Positions 9,400-16,123 of a stretch of 19,823 bases of DNA are shown here, piece after piece. The notes below the pieces were generated by a model. That model was not told the origin of the DNA and searched no databases. It saw only the letters and a list, made by a program, of their open reading frames with translations. The stretch spans positions 1 to 19,823 of the forward strand of contig UQLC01000030.1 in assembly GCA_900541795.1 (NCBI GenBank), written 5' to 3'. This DNA comes from an uncultured Collinsella sp. (GTDB lineage Bacteria; Actinomycetota; Coriobacteriia; Coriobacteriales; Coriobacteriaceae). Position 1 is the first letter of the stretch; every line of letters starts with the position of its first letter. A program made the translations under genes and the position numbers.

Positions 9400-9502
9400 T
9401 TTCGCGGCTTTGCCGCGAAAGGCGCGTTGCTTTGGGGATGGATGGGGGGCGGGGTTGTTGCGGCTTCTTATCCCTTTGCTTTTTCGCGGCTTTGCCGCGA
9501 AA
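9400..9502. repeat. Two identical hairpins TTTCGCGGC-TTT-GCCGCGAAA
   Basis: The same 21-base hairpin, a perfect 9-bp stem with a TTT loop, occurs at 9400-9420 and 9482-9502, followed by GGCGCG and CGCGC respectively. The spacer between copies is G/T-rich. Both lie downstream of the minus-strand ATPase and between convergent genes, so they may serve as terminators or as a small repeat family. The 9329-9563 stretch contains no convincing gene. Confidence 0.6.
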
Positions 9503-9563
9503 CGCGCAGCACCTTGGGAAATGCATTGATGCGTGGACGGGGCTGGATTGCAGATTCAAATGG

Positions 9564-10925
9564 CTAGAGAGATATGGGCGCGAACGAGAAATCGTTATTG
9601 GGGTCATCCTTTTCCATAAACTCATCGAGACAAAACGTCATGTAGATTGGAACGTACAGAACCTTGCCCTCTTTGCTGAGATTCTCGTGGCTTAGTACAA
9701 CGGCCTCGGGAATTTTGTACTCGCCCACACTCATCAGACGATCGAGGGCCGCGTGCGCTCGAACTTTCTTGCCCGATTTGACCTCGATTGGGACAACATG
9801 ACCGTGGACGCCTTCGATCACAAAGTCAACTTCACCGACCTCACGCGTTTGGTAGTACCATGCATCCGCCCCAAGGGCAACGAGTTCCTGCGCGACCACG
9901 TTCTCATAGAGACCACCAAGGTTGGGAGTTTTCATATCAAGATAGACAGCGCGTGCAGTGCTACCGGGGTATCGCGATGCGAGCATGCCTGTATCAGACT
10001 CGTATAGTTTGAAGGCTGTCGTTTTCTCCGTCCTCTTGAGAGGACTCCGTGGCTCCGTCACCCTGGCGACCATCAATCCAACACCTGCGTTAACAAGCCA
10101 CAGGAAATCCTGTTCATATTTTTTAAGGCGAGCTCCCTCACCCAGAGACGAAACGACAAAGCGATGAGACTCCGCCTCAAGCTGAACGGGAATTTGCTCG
10201 AAAATCGACCGAACGTTAAACGCTCGACTCGATGCATATTTTGAGATATCGCTTTTGTACTGATCGACCAGCTGAGTTTGAAGCTCACGTGTGCTCACGA
10301 GCGAATAACCTGAATCAATATAATTCTGAACGACCTCCGGCATGCCGCCACAAACGATATAAGCTCTATAGTTCTTGAGCATCGCCTCATGAATATAGTT
10401 TTCGACAGGATGTTTCTCGACAAGGCAGCTGCGAATGCCTGCAAGCACATTCTCGCTAACGCTGTTTGCCCAACAAAACTCTTCAAAATCCATCGGGCGC
10501 ATAACAATGTGCTCTACATACCCCACCGGAAAAGAAGAGATCCCCTTAAACTCAGTCCTAAGCATAGACCCCGAGAAGACATAGCTAAAGCGCCCATCCT
10601 CGACCAACGCCTTCATGAGTGTAACGATCTGCGGATACTCCTGAATCTCATCGACAAAGACAAGCGTATCGCCCTCAACAAGCGGCGCATCCGCAAGAAG
10701 GGCTACGCGGTTGATAAAGTCAACGGAGTTCTTTGCGCCAACAAGTGCATTCCTTGCTTCGACATCGAGTAGTAAATTGACCTCAAAATACGACGCGTAG
10801 TTGCTTTTTCCAAACGCGCGAATCGCATAGCTCTTGCCAATCTGACGCGCACCAGTAACGAGTAATGCCTTATTGGAGTTATTCTTCCAGCTCAAAAGCC
10901 TATCAGTGACCTTACGGCGTAGCAT
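9564..10925 (-). CDS. ATP-binding protein, AAA_14/DUF4143 family
   Basis: A 453-residue member of a widespread family of unknown role. The N-terminal P-loop ATPase has Walker A GARQIGKS (25-32) and Walker B LVFVDEIQ (88-95), with a sensor-like FSGSM at 117-121. The DUF4143 part carries the usual GGMPEVVQ (193-200), ENVVAQEL (341-348), YYQTR (357-361), GEVDFVIEG (364-372) and VPIEVKSG (378-385). The D367 and E381-x-K383 pattern resembles a PD-(D/E)xK nuclease core. The ATG at 10925 is preceded by GGGGG at 10930-10934; a TTG at 10943 is an alternative start but lies in a direct repeat. GC is clearly lower than neighbours: about half in a 60-base sample here versus about 70 percent in a nifJ sample, suggesting horizontal acquisition. 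It stands alone with three direct repeats upstream. Family assignment is confident; function is unknown. Confidence 0.92.
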   Translation of the reverse strand: MLRRKVTDRLLSWKNNSNKALLVTGARQIGKSYAIRAFGKSNYASYFEVNLLLDVEARNALVGAKNSVDFINRVALLADAPLVEGDTLVFVDEIQEYPQIVTLMKALVEDGRFSYVFSGSMLRTEFKGISSFPVGYVEHIVMRPMDFEEFCWANSVSENVLAGIRSCLVEKHPVENYIHEAMLKNYRAYIVCGGMPEVVQNYIDSGYSLVSTRELQTQLVDQYKSDISKYASSRAFNVRSIFEQIPVQLEAESHRFVVSSLGEGARLKKYEQDFLWLVNAGVGLMVARVTEPRSPLKRTEKTTAFKLYESDTGMLASRYPGSTARAVYLDMKTPNLGGLYENVVAQELVALGADAWYYQTREVGEVDFVIEGVHGHVVPIEVKSGKKVRAHAALDRLMSVGEYKIPEAVVLSHENLSKEGKVLYVPIYMTFCLDEFMEKDDPNNDFSFAPISL

Positions 10926-10939
10926 TAAACCCCCAAATG

Positions 10940-11023
10940 ACAAAAATTAACAGATAGAATCGCCTAAAATCATACAAAAATTGGCAGATAATATTGTCGT
11001 AAATATACAAAAATTGGGAGATA
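10940..11023 (-). promoter_or_regulatory. Triple direct repeat (iteron-like) upstream of the ATPase
   Basis: ACAAAAATT followed by three bases and AGATA occurs at 10940-10956, 10974-10990 and 11007-11023, a period of 34 then 33 bases, about three helical turns. On the gene strand each copy reads TATCTnnnAATTTTTGT. The copy nearest the gene overlaps the possible TTG start and lies 15 bases before the ATG. The whole 10940-11040 stretch is strikingly AT-rich. It is probably the promoter-operator of the ATPase gene. Confidence 0.7.
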
Positions 11024-11077
11024 GCAAAGGTTCAAATAGGCCTCAAAGCCACTGAAACAGTGCTCTACTTTGCGAAG

Positions 11078-11111
11078 GGGCTGGGGACGCTGTTGGGTGC
11101 GTCTCCAGCCC
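11078..11111. terminator. Hairpin downstream of the minus-strand operon, possible terminator
   Basis: GGGCTGGGGACGC (11078-11090) pairs with GCGTCTCCAGCCC (11099-11111) with one mismatch and an 8-base loop. It lies 56 bases beyond the stop of the 11167-11691 gene on the minus strand. No clear T-tract follows on either side, so termination is uncertain. Confidence 0.4.
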
Positions 11112-11166
11112 TCTGATTCTTACTTTGGATCCCGATGGTGGGGTGTTGTCGGTGCTGCTTGCTTGG

Positions 11167-11691
11167 TTACCTTGTCTCGCCGGACTCCGTGCGTAGGCGG
11201 TAGCCGTGGACGAGGTCGCTGATGGCCGGCCAGGGAATCTGGCGATCAACCCAAAATTGGAGCTGGACCAGATAGCGCTCGGTGGCGCGGGTGAGGGCTG
11301 CAAACTGTTCGTGAGTCTCTACCTGGGCGTAGAGGTCGCGGCTGTGGGCGAGGATTGCCGTGGTGTCATCCATTTTGCCGGTGACGTCGAAGGCGCCCGA
11401 GAACCAGTCGCACAGGCGTGCGGCACTGTTTTTGATCGTTGCGAGGTCGGCGGTGCCGTCGTTGGCGTTTTCGTTGGCCTGGGCTCGCAGGAGGGAGAGG
11501 GCGTCGGCGGCGTTCATGCAGTAACCGACGGTGAAGTTCCAGACGGCAAATTCGCGGCCGGTGTCGAGTTTGCGGCGGCGCATGTAGTCGATGTCACGCG
11601 GTTCCTCGAGCATCATTTGATCGGCGAGGGCCTCAAGTGCAGTGGTGTACTCGGCGAGGTCGAGCGTGAGCAGATTGTTGATATCCATCAT
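11167..11691 (-). CDS. Hypothetical protein, second gene of the DUF3830 operon
   Basis: I do not recognise this 174-residue protein. It looks soluble and almost wholly helical, with no signal peptide or membrane segment. It has a conserved-looking centre (REFAVWNFTVGYCMNAADALSLLRAQANE, residues 46 to 74, split here only for description) and an aromatic C-terminal part (YLVQLQFWVDRQIPWPAISDL). The start at 11691 gives Met-Met; GGAGG in the end of the upstream gene provides the SD. It begins 2 bases after the stop of the DUF3830-like gene, so both are surely co-transcribed and coupled. It is the distal gene of the unit divergent from arcC. Function unknown; context suggests a partner of the DUF3830-like protein. 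Confidence 0.75.
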   Translation of the reverse strand: MMDINNLLTLDLAEYTTALEALADQMMLEEPRDIDYMRRRKLDTGREFAVWNFTVGYCMNAADALSLLRAQANENANDGTADLATIKNSAARLCDWFSGAFDVTGKMDDTTAILAHSRDLYAQVETHEQFAALTRATERYLVQLQFWVDRQIPWPAISDLVHGYRLRTESGETR

Positions 11692-11693
11692 CT

Positions 11694-12110
11694 TTAGGCC
11701 TCCGTTTCGATCTCGACGATTTCGTTTTTAATGTACATGCCCTGGTTGTCCCAGACATTGCGGCAGGCGGCGGCAAAACGCTCGCGGTCGGCTTCGCAGA
11801 TGCGGGCGAACATGTTGCAGGTGCCAAAGGGCTCGCACACGTCAAAGAAGATGCAGATTGACGACCATCCGCCATACCAGCTCACGGCGCCCGCTGGCTC
11901 GTGAAAGACGGGGTTCTCGATGTGCTCGTAATTGGCGATGGGGCCCGAGACAGGATAGGTTACCTCGGCATCGCAGATCTTGGCCGAAAAGATACGTGAC
12001 TCGACTGGACAGGATGATTCGAACAGCTTGCATGCCTCGGGAGCCTTGTCCCAGAGCATGTCGGCGAGAAACGTCTCGCCATTCAGCGTGATCTTGAGCA
12101 TTTTTGTCAT
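11694..12110 (-). CDS. DUF3830-like (cyclophilin-like fold) protein
   Basis: A 138-residue cytoplasmic protein. The opening LKITLNGETFLADMLWDKAPEACKLF (residues 5-30, read in two parts) and the layout of about 140 residues recall DUF3830, whose members have a cyclophilin-like barrel and no settled function. Later segments include YPVSGPIANYEHIENPVF and a Trp/Gly-rich WYGGWSSICIFFD, then PFGTCNMFARI. It has six cysteines, many for its size. The ATG at 12110 is fixed by AGGAGG eight bases upstream; longer frames reaching 12197 lack a binding site. It heads a two-gene unit divergent from arcC with about 600 bases between. DUF3830 membership is from memory of family patterns, so moderate certainty; the CDS itself is solid. 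Confidence 0.8.
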   Translation of the reverse strand: MTKMLKITLNGETFLADMLWDKAPEACKLFESSCPVESRIFSAKICDAEVTYPVSGPIANYEHIENPVFHEPAGAVSWYGGWSSICIFFDVCEPFGTCNMFARICEADRERFAAACRNVWDNQGMYIKNEIVEIETEA

Positions 12111-12712
12111 AGTAAGGACCTCCTCAATCCGTCGCTCAAGGGGTTCGCTGGCGGATAAGGAGAAGACAGCAGCGGGGTCGCCGAACCCAAACTTCACGAC
12201 AAATCTCTGTCGCCCCAGCCCGCGCTGTTCCTCGCTAAAGTACCATGCAGCAATTGCGCGCGCAATATCAGTTTTTGATTTTCTGGAAGCGGCAACCGAC
12301 GAGACGGCTCGCCGGCTGCCGGCCGACGCGCGGCAAAGGCACTCGTCTATTCTTTAAGTTGGATGAAAAACGCCATGTTATTGCAGGGCTGCATACTCGT
12401 CCAATAAGTGCATAGAATCTCGTATAGTGCGAGTAAGATATTACGCTGCCTGTTTTGTGTTTAGCAAAGATACAGTTTGCATAATCTGGTCTAATCCCTG
12501 CTCTATTAAAATAAAGTCGCACGTAAATGGCGTAAACATATCTGAGCTGGGGTTCTGTACGCTGAGCGGATAAAAACGACCGTTCACCGTTCAACTATTT
12601 TCAAAATGAATAAAATGAGCGATAAAGAGAATATAAACCTTAATAAACTCGCGTATCGCACGGGCGCGGGTTATTAATGGGTTGTAGGCCTTTTACAGAA
12701 AGGATTCCAGCA
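12111..12712. other. Divergent intergenic region between the DUF3830 operon and arcC
   Basis: About 600 bases without a convincing gene. The left part is GC-rich with a perfect 14-bp palindrome at 12253-12266. The right part (12345-12660) is strongly AT-rich, as expected for the arcC promoter region. It holds three GCATA-type elements: TGCATACT (12390), TGCATAGAAT (12409) and TTGCATAATC (12477-12486); the last is identical to 175-184 upstream of ybaB. TATAGT at 12423-12428 and TATTAA at 12504-12509 are possible -10 boxes, with no convincing -35. The arcC SD is AGAAAGGA near 12697. Confidence 0.5.
12253..12266. promoter_or_regulatory. Perfect 14-bp palindrome ATTGCGCGCGCAAT
   Basis: The sequence is its own reverse complement and lies 143 bases upstream of the DUF3830-like start on the minus strand. 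Its core is alternating GC. It may be an operator for the minus-strand operon. It shares TTGCGC/GCGCAA half-sites with the palindrome at 1429-1438. Confidence 0.35.
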
Positions 12713-13675
12713 ATGTCTAAGCCTCTTGGCAAGCCCGATCGTATTGTCGTCGCCCTTGGCGGCAACGCCCTCGGCAACAACCCTGTTGAGCAGATCGAGG
12801 CCGTGAGCAACACCGCCCACGCTCTCCTCGGCCTTATCGAGCAGGGTAACGAGATCATCATCACCCACGGCAACGGCCCGCAGGTCGGCATGATCCAGAA
12901 CGCCTTCGCCGCCGCCCACGACGCCATCGGCACCCCCGAGATGCCGCTGCCCGAGTGCGGCGCCATGTCCCAGGGCTACATCGGCTACCACCTGCAGCAG
13001 GGCATCGGCCGCGAGATGCACAAGCGCTATAAGCGCTGGCACGCCGCTACCGTCGTCACCCAGATCGAGTGCGATCCCGACGATCCCGCGTTCAAGAACC
13101 CGACCAAGCCGATCGGCCCCTTCTACACCGAGGAGCAGGCCAAGGAGTTCATGGCCGAGGACCCCTCCAAGGTCTTCGTCGAGGATTCCGGCCGCGGCTG
13201 GCGTCGCGTCGTCGCCTCCCCCGATCCCAAGAAGATCGTCGAGGCTGACTCCATCCTCAACCTGCTCGACAACGAGTTCATCGTCATCGCCTGCGGTGGC
13301 GGCGGCATCCCCGTCGTCCGCGACTACGAGAACAAGGGCTGCTACAAGGGCGTTCCCGCCGTCATCGACAAGGACCTGGGCGGCGAGCTGCTGGCCGAGG
13401 ACTGCGACGCTGACGTCCTGTTCCTGCTGACCGCCGTCGAGCATGTCGCCATCAACTTCGGCAAGCCCAACCAGGAGGAGCTCGAGGACCTCACCGCCGA
13501 CGAGGCCGAGCGCCTGGCCGACGAGGGCCAGTTCGGCAAGGGTTCCATGGAGCCCAAGGTCCGCGCTGCCATCAAGTTCGCCCGCTCCCGCAAGGGCCGC
13601 ACCTGCATCATCGGCGCTCTGGACAAGGCCGCCGAGACCATGGCCGGCCTCTCCGGTACCCGCATCCACGAGTAG
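12713..13675 (+). CDS. arcC: Carbamate kinase
   Basis: A 320-residue carbamate kinase, close to the family length of about 310-317. It interconverts carbamoyl phosphate plus ADP with carbamate plus ATP, the ATP-yielding last step of arginine, agmatine or purine-ureide fermentation. Signatures: VVALGGNALG (12-21), THGNGPQVGMIQNAF (51-65), SQGYIGYHLQQ (86-96), VIACGGGGIPVV (191-202), VIDKDLGGELLA (218-229), LTAVEHVAINFGKP (239-252), GSMEPKVRAAIKF, then the C-terminal GTRI. The ATG at 12713 has AGAAAGGA upstream; an in-frame ATG at 12677 lacks an SD and adds 12 atypical residues. Codon bias is strong, like nifJ, suggesting high expression. No arginine deiminase, ornithine carbamoyltransferase or antiporter gene lies in the window, and a terminator follows directly, so it stands alone. 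Assignment secure. Confidence 0.97.
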   Translation: MSKPLGKPDRIVVALGGNALGNNPVEQIEAVSNTAHALLGLIEQGNEIIITHGNGPQVGMIQNAFAAAHDAIGTPEMPLPECGAMSQGYIGYHLQQGIGREMHKRYKRWHAATVVTQIECDPDDPAFKNPTKPIGPFYTEEQAKEFMAEDPSKVFVEDSGRGWRRVVASPDPKKIVEADSILNLLDNEFIVIACGGGGIPVVRDYENKGCYKGVPAVIDKDLGGELLAEDCDADVLFLLTAVEHVAINFGKPNQEELEDLTADEAERLADEGQFGKGSMEPKVRAAIKFARSRKGRTCIIGALDKAAETMAGLSGTRIHE

Positions 13676-13697
13676 TCTCTACTCTGTTGCCTCTCTC

Positions 13698-13721
13698 GTG
13701 GGCGCCAGGCAAAGCGCCCAC
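13698..13721 (+). repeat. Hairpin in the arcC 3' region
   Basis: GTGGGCGC (13698-13705) pairs perfectly with GCGCCCAC (13714-13721) around an 8-base loop. No T-tract follows. It precedes the main terminator and may protect the 3' end of the mRNA. Confidence 0.5.
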
Positions 13722-13740
13722 AAACTAGCCTCTCTTCATG

Positions 13741-13773
13741 AGCCCCGCAGTCCGCTCCGACTGCGGGGCTTTT
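13741..13773 (+). terminator. Intrinsic terminator of arcC
   Basis: AGCCCCGCAGTC (13741-13752) pairs perfectly with GACTGCGGGGCT (13759-13770) around a 6-base loop, and TTT follows. It lies 66 bases after the arcC stop. The 20 bases from 13769 (CTTTTGCTATTCACCTAGTC) recur after the terminator at 19622-19655 with one difference. Confidence 0.9.
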
Positions 13774-14108
13774 GCTATTCACCTAGTCATTGGGGACAAA
13801 CCCGGCACTTGGGGACGGTCCTTTCCTGCCGGCAGCTTGGGACAGTCCTTAATAGTCATTGGGGACGTTCTTAAACGACTAGTCAAACAAGAACGTCCCC
13901 AACGACTACTCATTTAAGTCTGTCCCCAATGACTGCCCAATGGCTGGGAAGGCGCATCCCACACCGACGCATTGCCTTCGGGCCCTCTCCCCAGGCTCTC
14001 CATAGCTCAGCTGGACTCCCCGCAACCTGTTCCGAGTTGGCGGAACGAGCGCGACGTGGAGTGTCATTCTTTACCGCGTTAGACTAGACGCAGGGAAAGG
14101 AGGAGGAC
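13774..14108. other. Repeat-filled intergenic region upstream of the PTS regulator
   Basis: The left 160 bases are REP-like repeats (listed separately). The right part, 13937-14108, has no gene; it contains a small hairpin GTTCCG/CGGAAC (14029-14034 and 14041-14046). The SD AAAGGAGGAGG for the regulator is at 14096-14106. No clear promoter was seen. Confidence 0.5.
13803..13936. repeat. REP-like repeat cluster, copy B
   Basis: It opens with a 48-base element matching copy A in layout (13803-13850). Then AGTC-A-TTGGGGACGTTCTT (13854-13872) pairs with 13889-13907 with one mismatch, and the outer arms AGTCATTGGGGAC (13854-13866) and GTCCCCAATGACT (13922-13934) also pair perfectly, so two alternative hairpins are possible. 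Bases 13854-13885 are identical to 19697-19728, and 13911-13936 to 19727-19752. Confidence 0.85.
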
Positions 14109-16004
14109 ATGGATGCTCGCGTCAAGCAGCTTGTAAATATGATCGAGGACGCTCAGCCTGTCGCTGTCGCGGTACTTGCCAAGCGTCTCGAGGTAAGCGA
14201 GCGCGCCGTGAGAAACTATATCCATCGCGCAAACGACAGCCTTGCAGGGGTTGCACGCATCGTTGGCAGCAAGGGGCAGTATCGTATCGATGTTGCACGT
14301 GCAGATGAGCTTGCTCGCTTGCTAGACGGTGCGGCTCTGGCCCATCCGGGCATTCCTGATACGCGCGATGGCCGTGTGTCCTTCCTTCTTAACGACCTCC
14401 TCATGCGGTCCCAGTGGGTGACGATTGAGGAGTATGCGGATTTACTCTACGTTTCGGCGCGGACTCTGTCCAATGACATGCGTCTGGTAGAGCAGAAACT
14501 CGCCCAATTTGACTTAACGCTCGAAAAGCGCCCACGCTACGGAATCCGCGTTGCGGGCGGGGAGTCACAACGGCGCCTGTGCCTGGCCTCGCTGGTGAGG
14601 CCCGTGTTGCCCGACACCGACGATGCAAAGCTCGCCGAGCGCCTGCGGGCCATCGCCGCATGTGTGGACGATGCCCTGACGGCCTCGCCCGTCACGGTGA
14701 GCTCGCTGGCATCCCGCAATCTCATCATGCATCTTTACATTGCTCTTGGCCGCATCGAGCAGGGCTGCTATGTCCCAGCTGCAGAATCGGACGTTCAAAA
14801 ACTGGAGGGAACGCGCGAATACGCCGCGGCTTTCCAGATTGCCGCAAACATCAAGGATGCCCTGGGCGTGAGCATGCCCCGAGAAGAGGTTGCCTTTATC
14901 GCAATCCATTTGCTCGGCAGGGGCACGGGCGTGCCCGAGAAGGGCTCTGCCGTTATCTCGGACGAGATGTGGGAGATTGCTTCCGAGATGGTACGTGCGG
15001 TCAACGATGAGTTTAGGTTTGACTTTAGCGGCGATCTTGAACTTCGCATGAACCTTGCTCGGCATATCGGCCCTCTGGGCTATCGCCTTGAATATCACAT
15101 GCATATGGATAACCCCATGCTGCCCGATATCAAGACGAGGTTTCCGTTGGCCTATTCGATGGCAGCTGGCACCTCGCAGGTACTCGAGCGTCATTTTGGC
15201 AGCCAGCCCTCTGATGAAGAGCTCGGCTACATCGCCATGGCATTTGCCCTGGCCCTCGAGCAGCAAGCCGACCAGCCGCGTCGCAAGCGCATCCTGATCG
15301 TGTGCGCCTCGGGAGCGGGAAGCGCCCGTATGCTCGAGCACCAGTACCGCAAGCAGTTTGGCATGTATATCGATTCGATTGAGACATGCGATGTCGCCCG
15401 CGTGGGGACGTTCGATTTTTCGCACATCGACTACGTGTTCACAACGGTGCCGCTCAACGTCAAGTTGCCCGTGCCCGTCCGCGAGGCCGATTTCTTCTTG
15501 GAGACGAGCGATGTCAACGCTATCCGCAAGGTGCTGAGCGACGACACTGCGCAATCGGACTCCGTAAGCTCTTTCTTTAGCCGTGCCCTGTTCTTCAACC
15601 GCGTTGAGGCGTCGTCGAAGCAGGCCGTTCTCCGATATCTCTCCGAGCGCGCCGTCGAGAGCGGCCGTGTCGATGCCCAGTTTGCCCAAGAGGTCGCCGA
15701 GCGCGAGAGCGCGAGTGCCACCTCGTTTGGCAATGGGGTAGCCATGCCCCATGGGATGCATCCCTTGAGCGCCGAGGCCTTTGTTACCGTGGGCCTGCTC
15801 GAACATCCCATTCTTTGGGACGAATACGGCCATGAGGTCGATATCGTCTTTATGGTGTCGTTTGCCCGGTCGGGCGGCGATGAGGCGCGGATCTTGAGCT
15901 CACTGCTCGCCGAGATCTTTATGGACCGCCAGGGGGTCGAGCGCCTACGCGAGCGCCGGTCCTGGCATGAGCTGATGGCGCTTGTGCAAGCGCATACGGC
16001 TTAA
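14109..16004 (+). CDS. PRD-containing PTS regulator, LicR/BglG type, with EIIB-like and EIIA domains
   Basis: A 631-residue transcription activator controlled by PTS phosphorylation. Two N-terminal helix-turn-helix segments are visible: about residues 15-45 (VAVLAKRLEVSERAVRNYIH) and 100-135 (TIEEYADLLYVSARTLSNDM). PRD1 (about 180-275) has histidines H208 and H267. PRD2 (about 285-388) has H319, but its second usual histidine position reads A378 (GYIAMAF). An EIIB-like domain follows with C399 in ILIVCASGAGSARML, then an EIIA type-2 domain (about 487-628) with H548 in GVAMPHG. This order is that of LicR-type activators of cellobiose/lichenan operons rather than RNA-binding antiterminators. 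AAAGGAGGAGG lies just before the ATG. The PTS genes it probably controls begin 119 bases downstream on the same strand. Confidence 0.92.
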   Translation: MDARVKQLVNMIEDAQPVAVAVLAKRLEVSERAVRNYIHRANDSLAGVARIVGSKGQYRIDVARADELARLLDGAALAHPGIPDTRDGRVSFLLNDLLMRSQWVTIEEYADLLYVSARTLSNDMRLVEQKLAQFDLTLEKRPRYGIRVAGGESQRRLCLASLVRPVLPDTDDAKLAERLRAIAACVDDALTASPVTVSSLASRNLIMHLYIALGRIEQGCYVPAAESDVQKLEGTREYAAAFQIAANIKDALGVSMPREEVAFIAIHLLGRGTGVPEKGSAVISDEMWEIASEMVRAVNDEFRFDFSGDLELRMNLARHIGPLGYRLEYHMHMDNPMLPDIKTRFPLAYSMAAGTSQVLERHFGSQPSDEELGYIAMAFALALEQQADQPRRKRILIVCASGAGSARMLEHQYRKQFGMYIDSIETCDVARVGTFDFSHIDYVFTTVPLNVKLPVPVREADFFLETSDVNAIRKVLSDDTAQSDSVSSFFSRALFFNRVEASSKQAVLRYLSERAVESGRVDAQFAQEVAERESASATSFGNGVAMPHGMHPLSAEAFVTVGLLEHPILWDEYGHEVDIVFMVSFARSGGDEARILSSLLAEIFMDRQGVERLRERRSWHELMALVQAHTA

Positions 16005-16038
16005 GACTTCTTTTGTCGATAACCCTGTCTGTCTACCT

Positions 16039-16059
16039 GCAATAAACCTCGAGGATTGC
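16039..16059. promoter_or_regulatory. Dyad between the regulator and PTS genes, possible operator
   Basis: GCAAT (16039-16043) and ATTGC (16055-16059) flank AAA and the 8-bp palindrome CCTCGAGG (16047-16054). It lies 64 bases before the IIA start, a suitable place for an activator site of the regulator. It could also form a small RNA hairpin with a bulge. A second palindrome, GAATATTC, lies at 16080-16087. Confidence 0.35.
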
Positions 16060-16123
16060 GGGCGGGAGATAGGCGTTTCGAATATTCAAGTACAAACCAA
16101 ACATCACGGGAGAGGAGACCGTT

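Noticed and set aside
10940..11023. CRISPR array
   Set aside because: Only three short imperfect AT-rich repeats with 16-17-base gaps and no cas genes; better explained as promoter-proximal binding sites.
12674..13669. A 331-codon antisense frame over arcC
   Set aside because: Same kind of GC-bias shadow as over nifJ; arcC on the plus strand has all family motifs.
14000..14046. tRNA-like string ATAGCTCAGCTGG
   Set aside because: It resembles a D-arm, but no acceptor stem, anticodon arm or GTTCGA-type T-arm can be formed around it.
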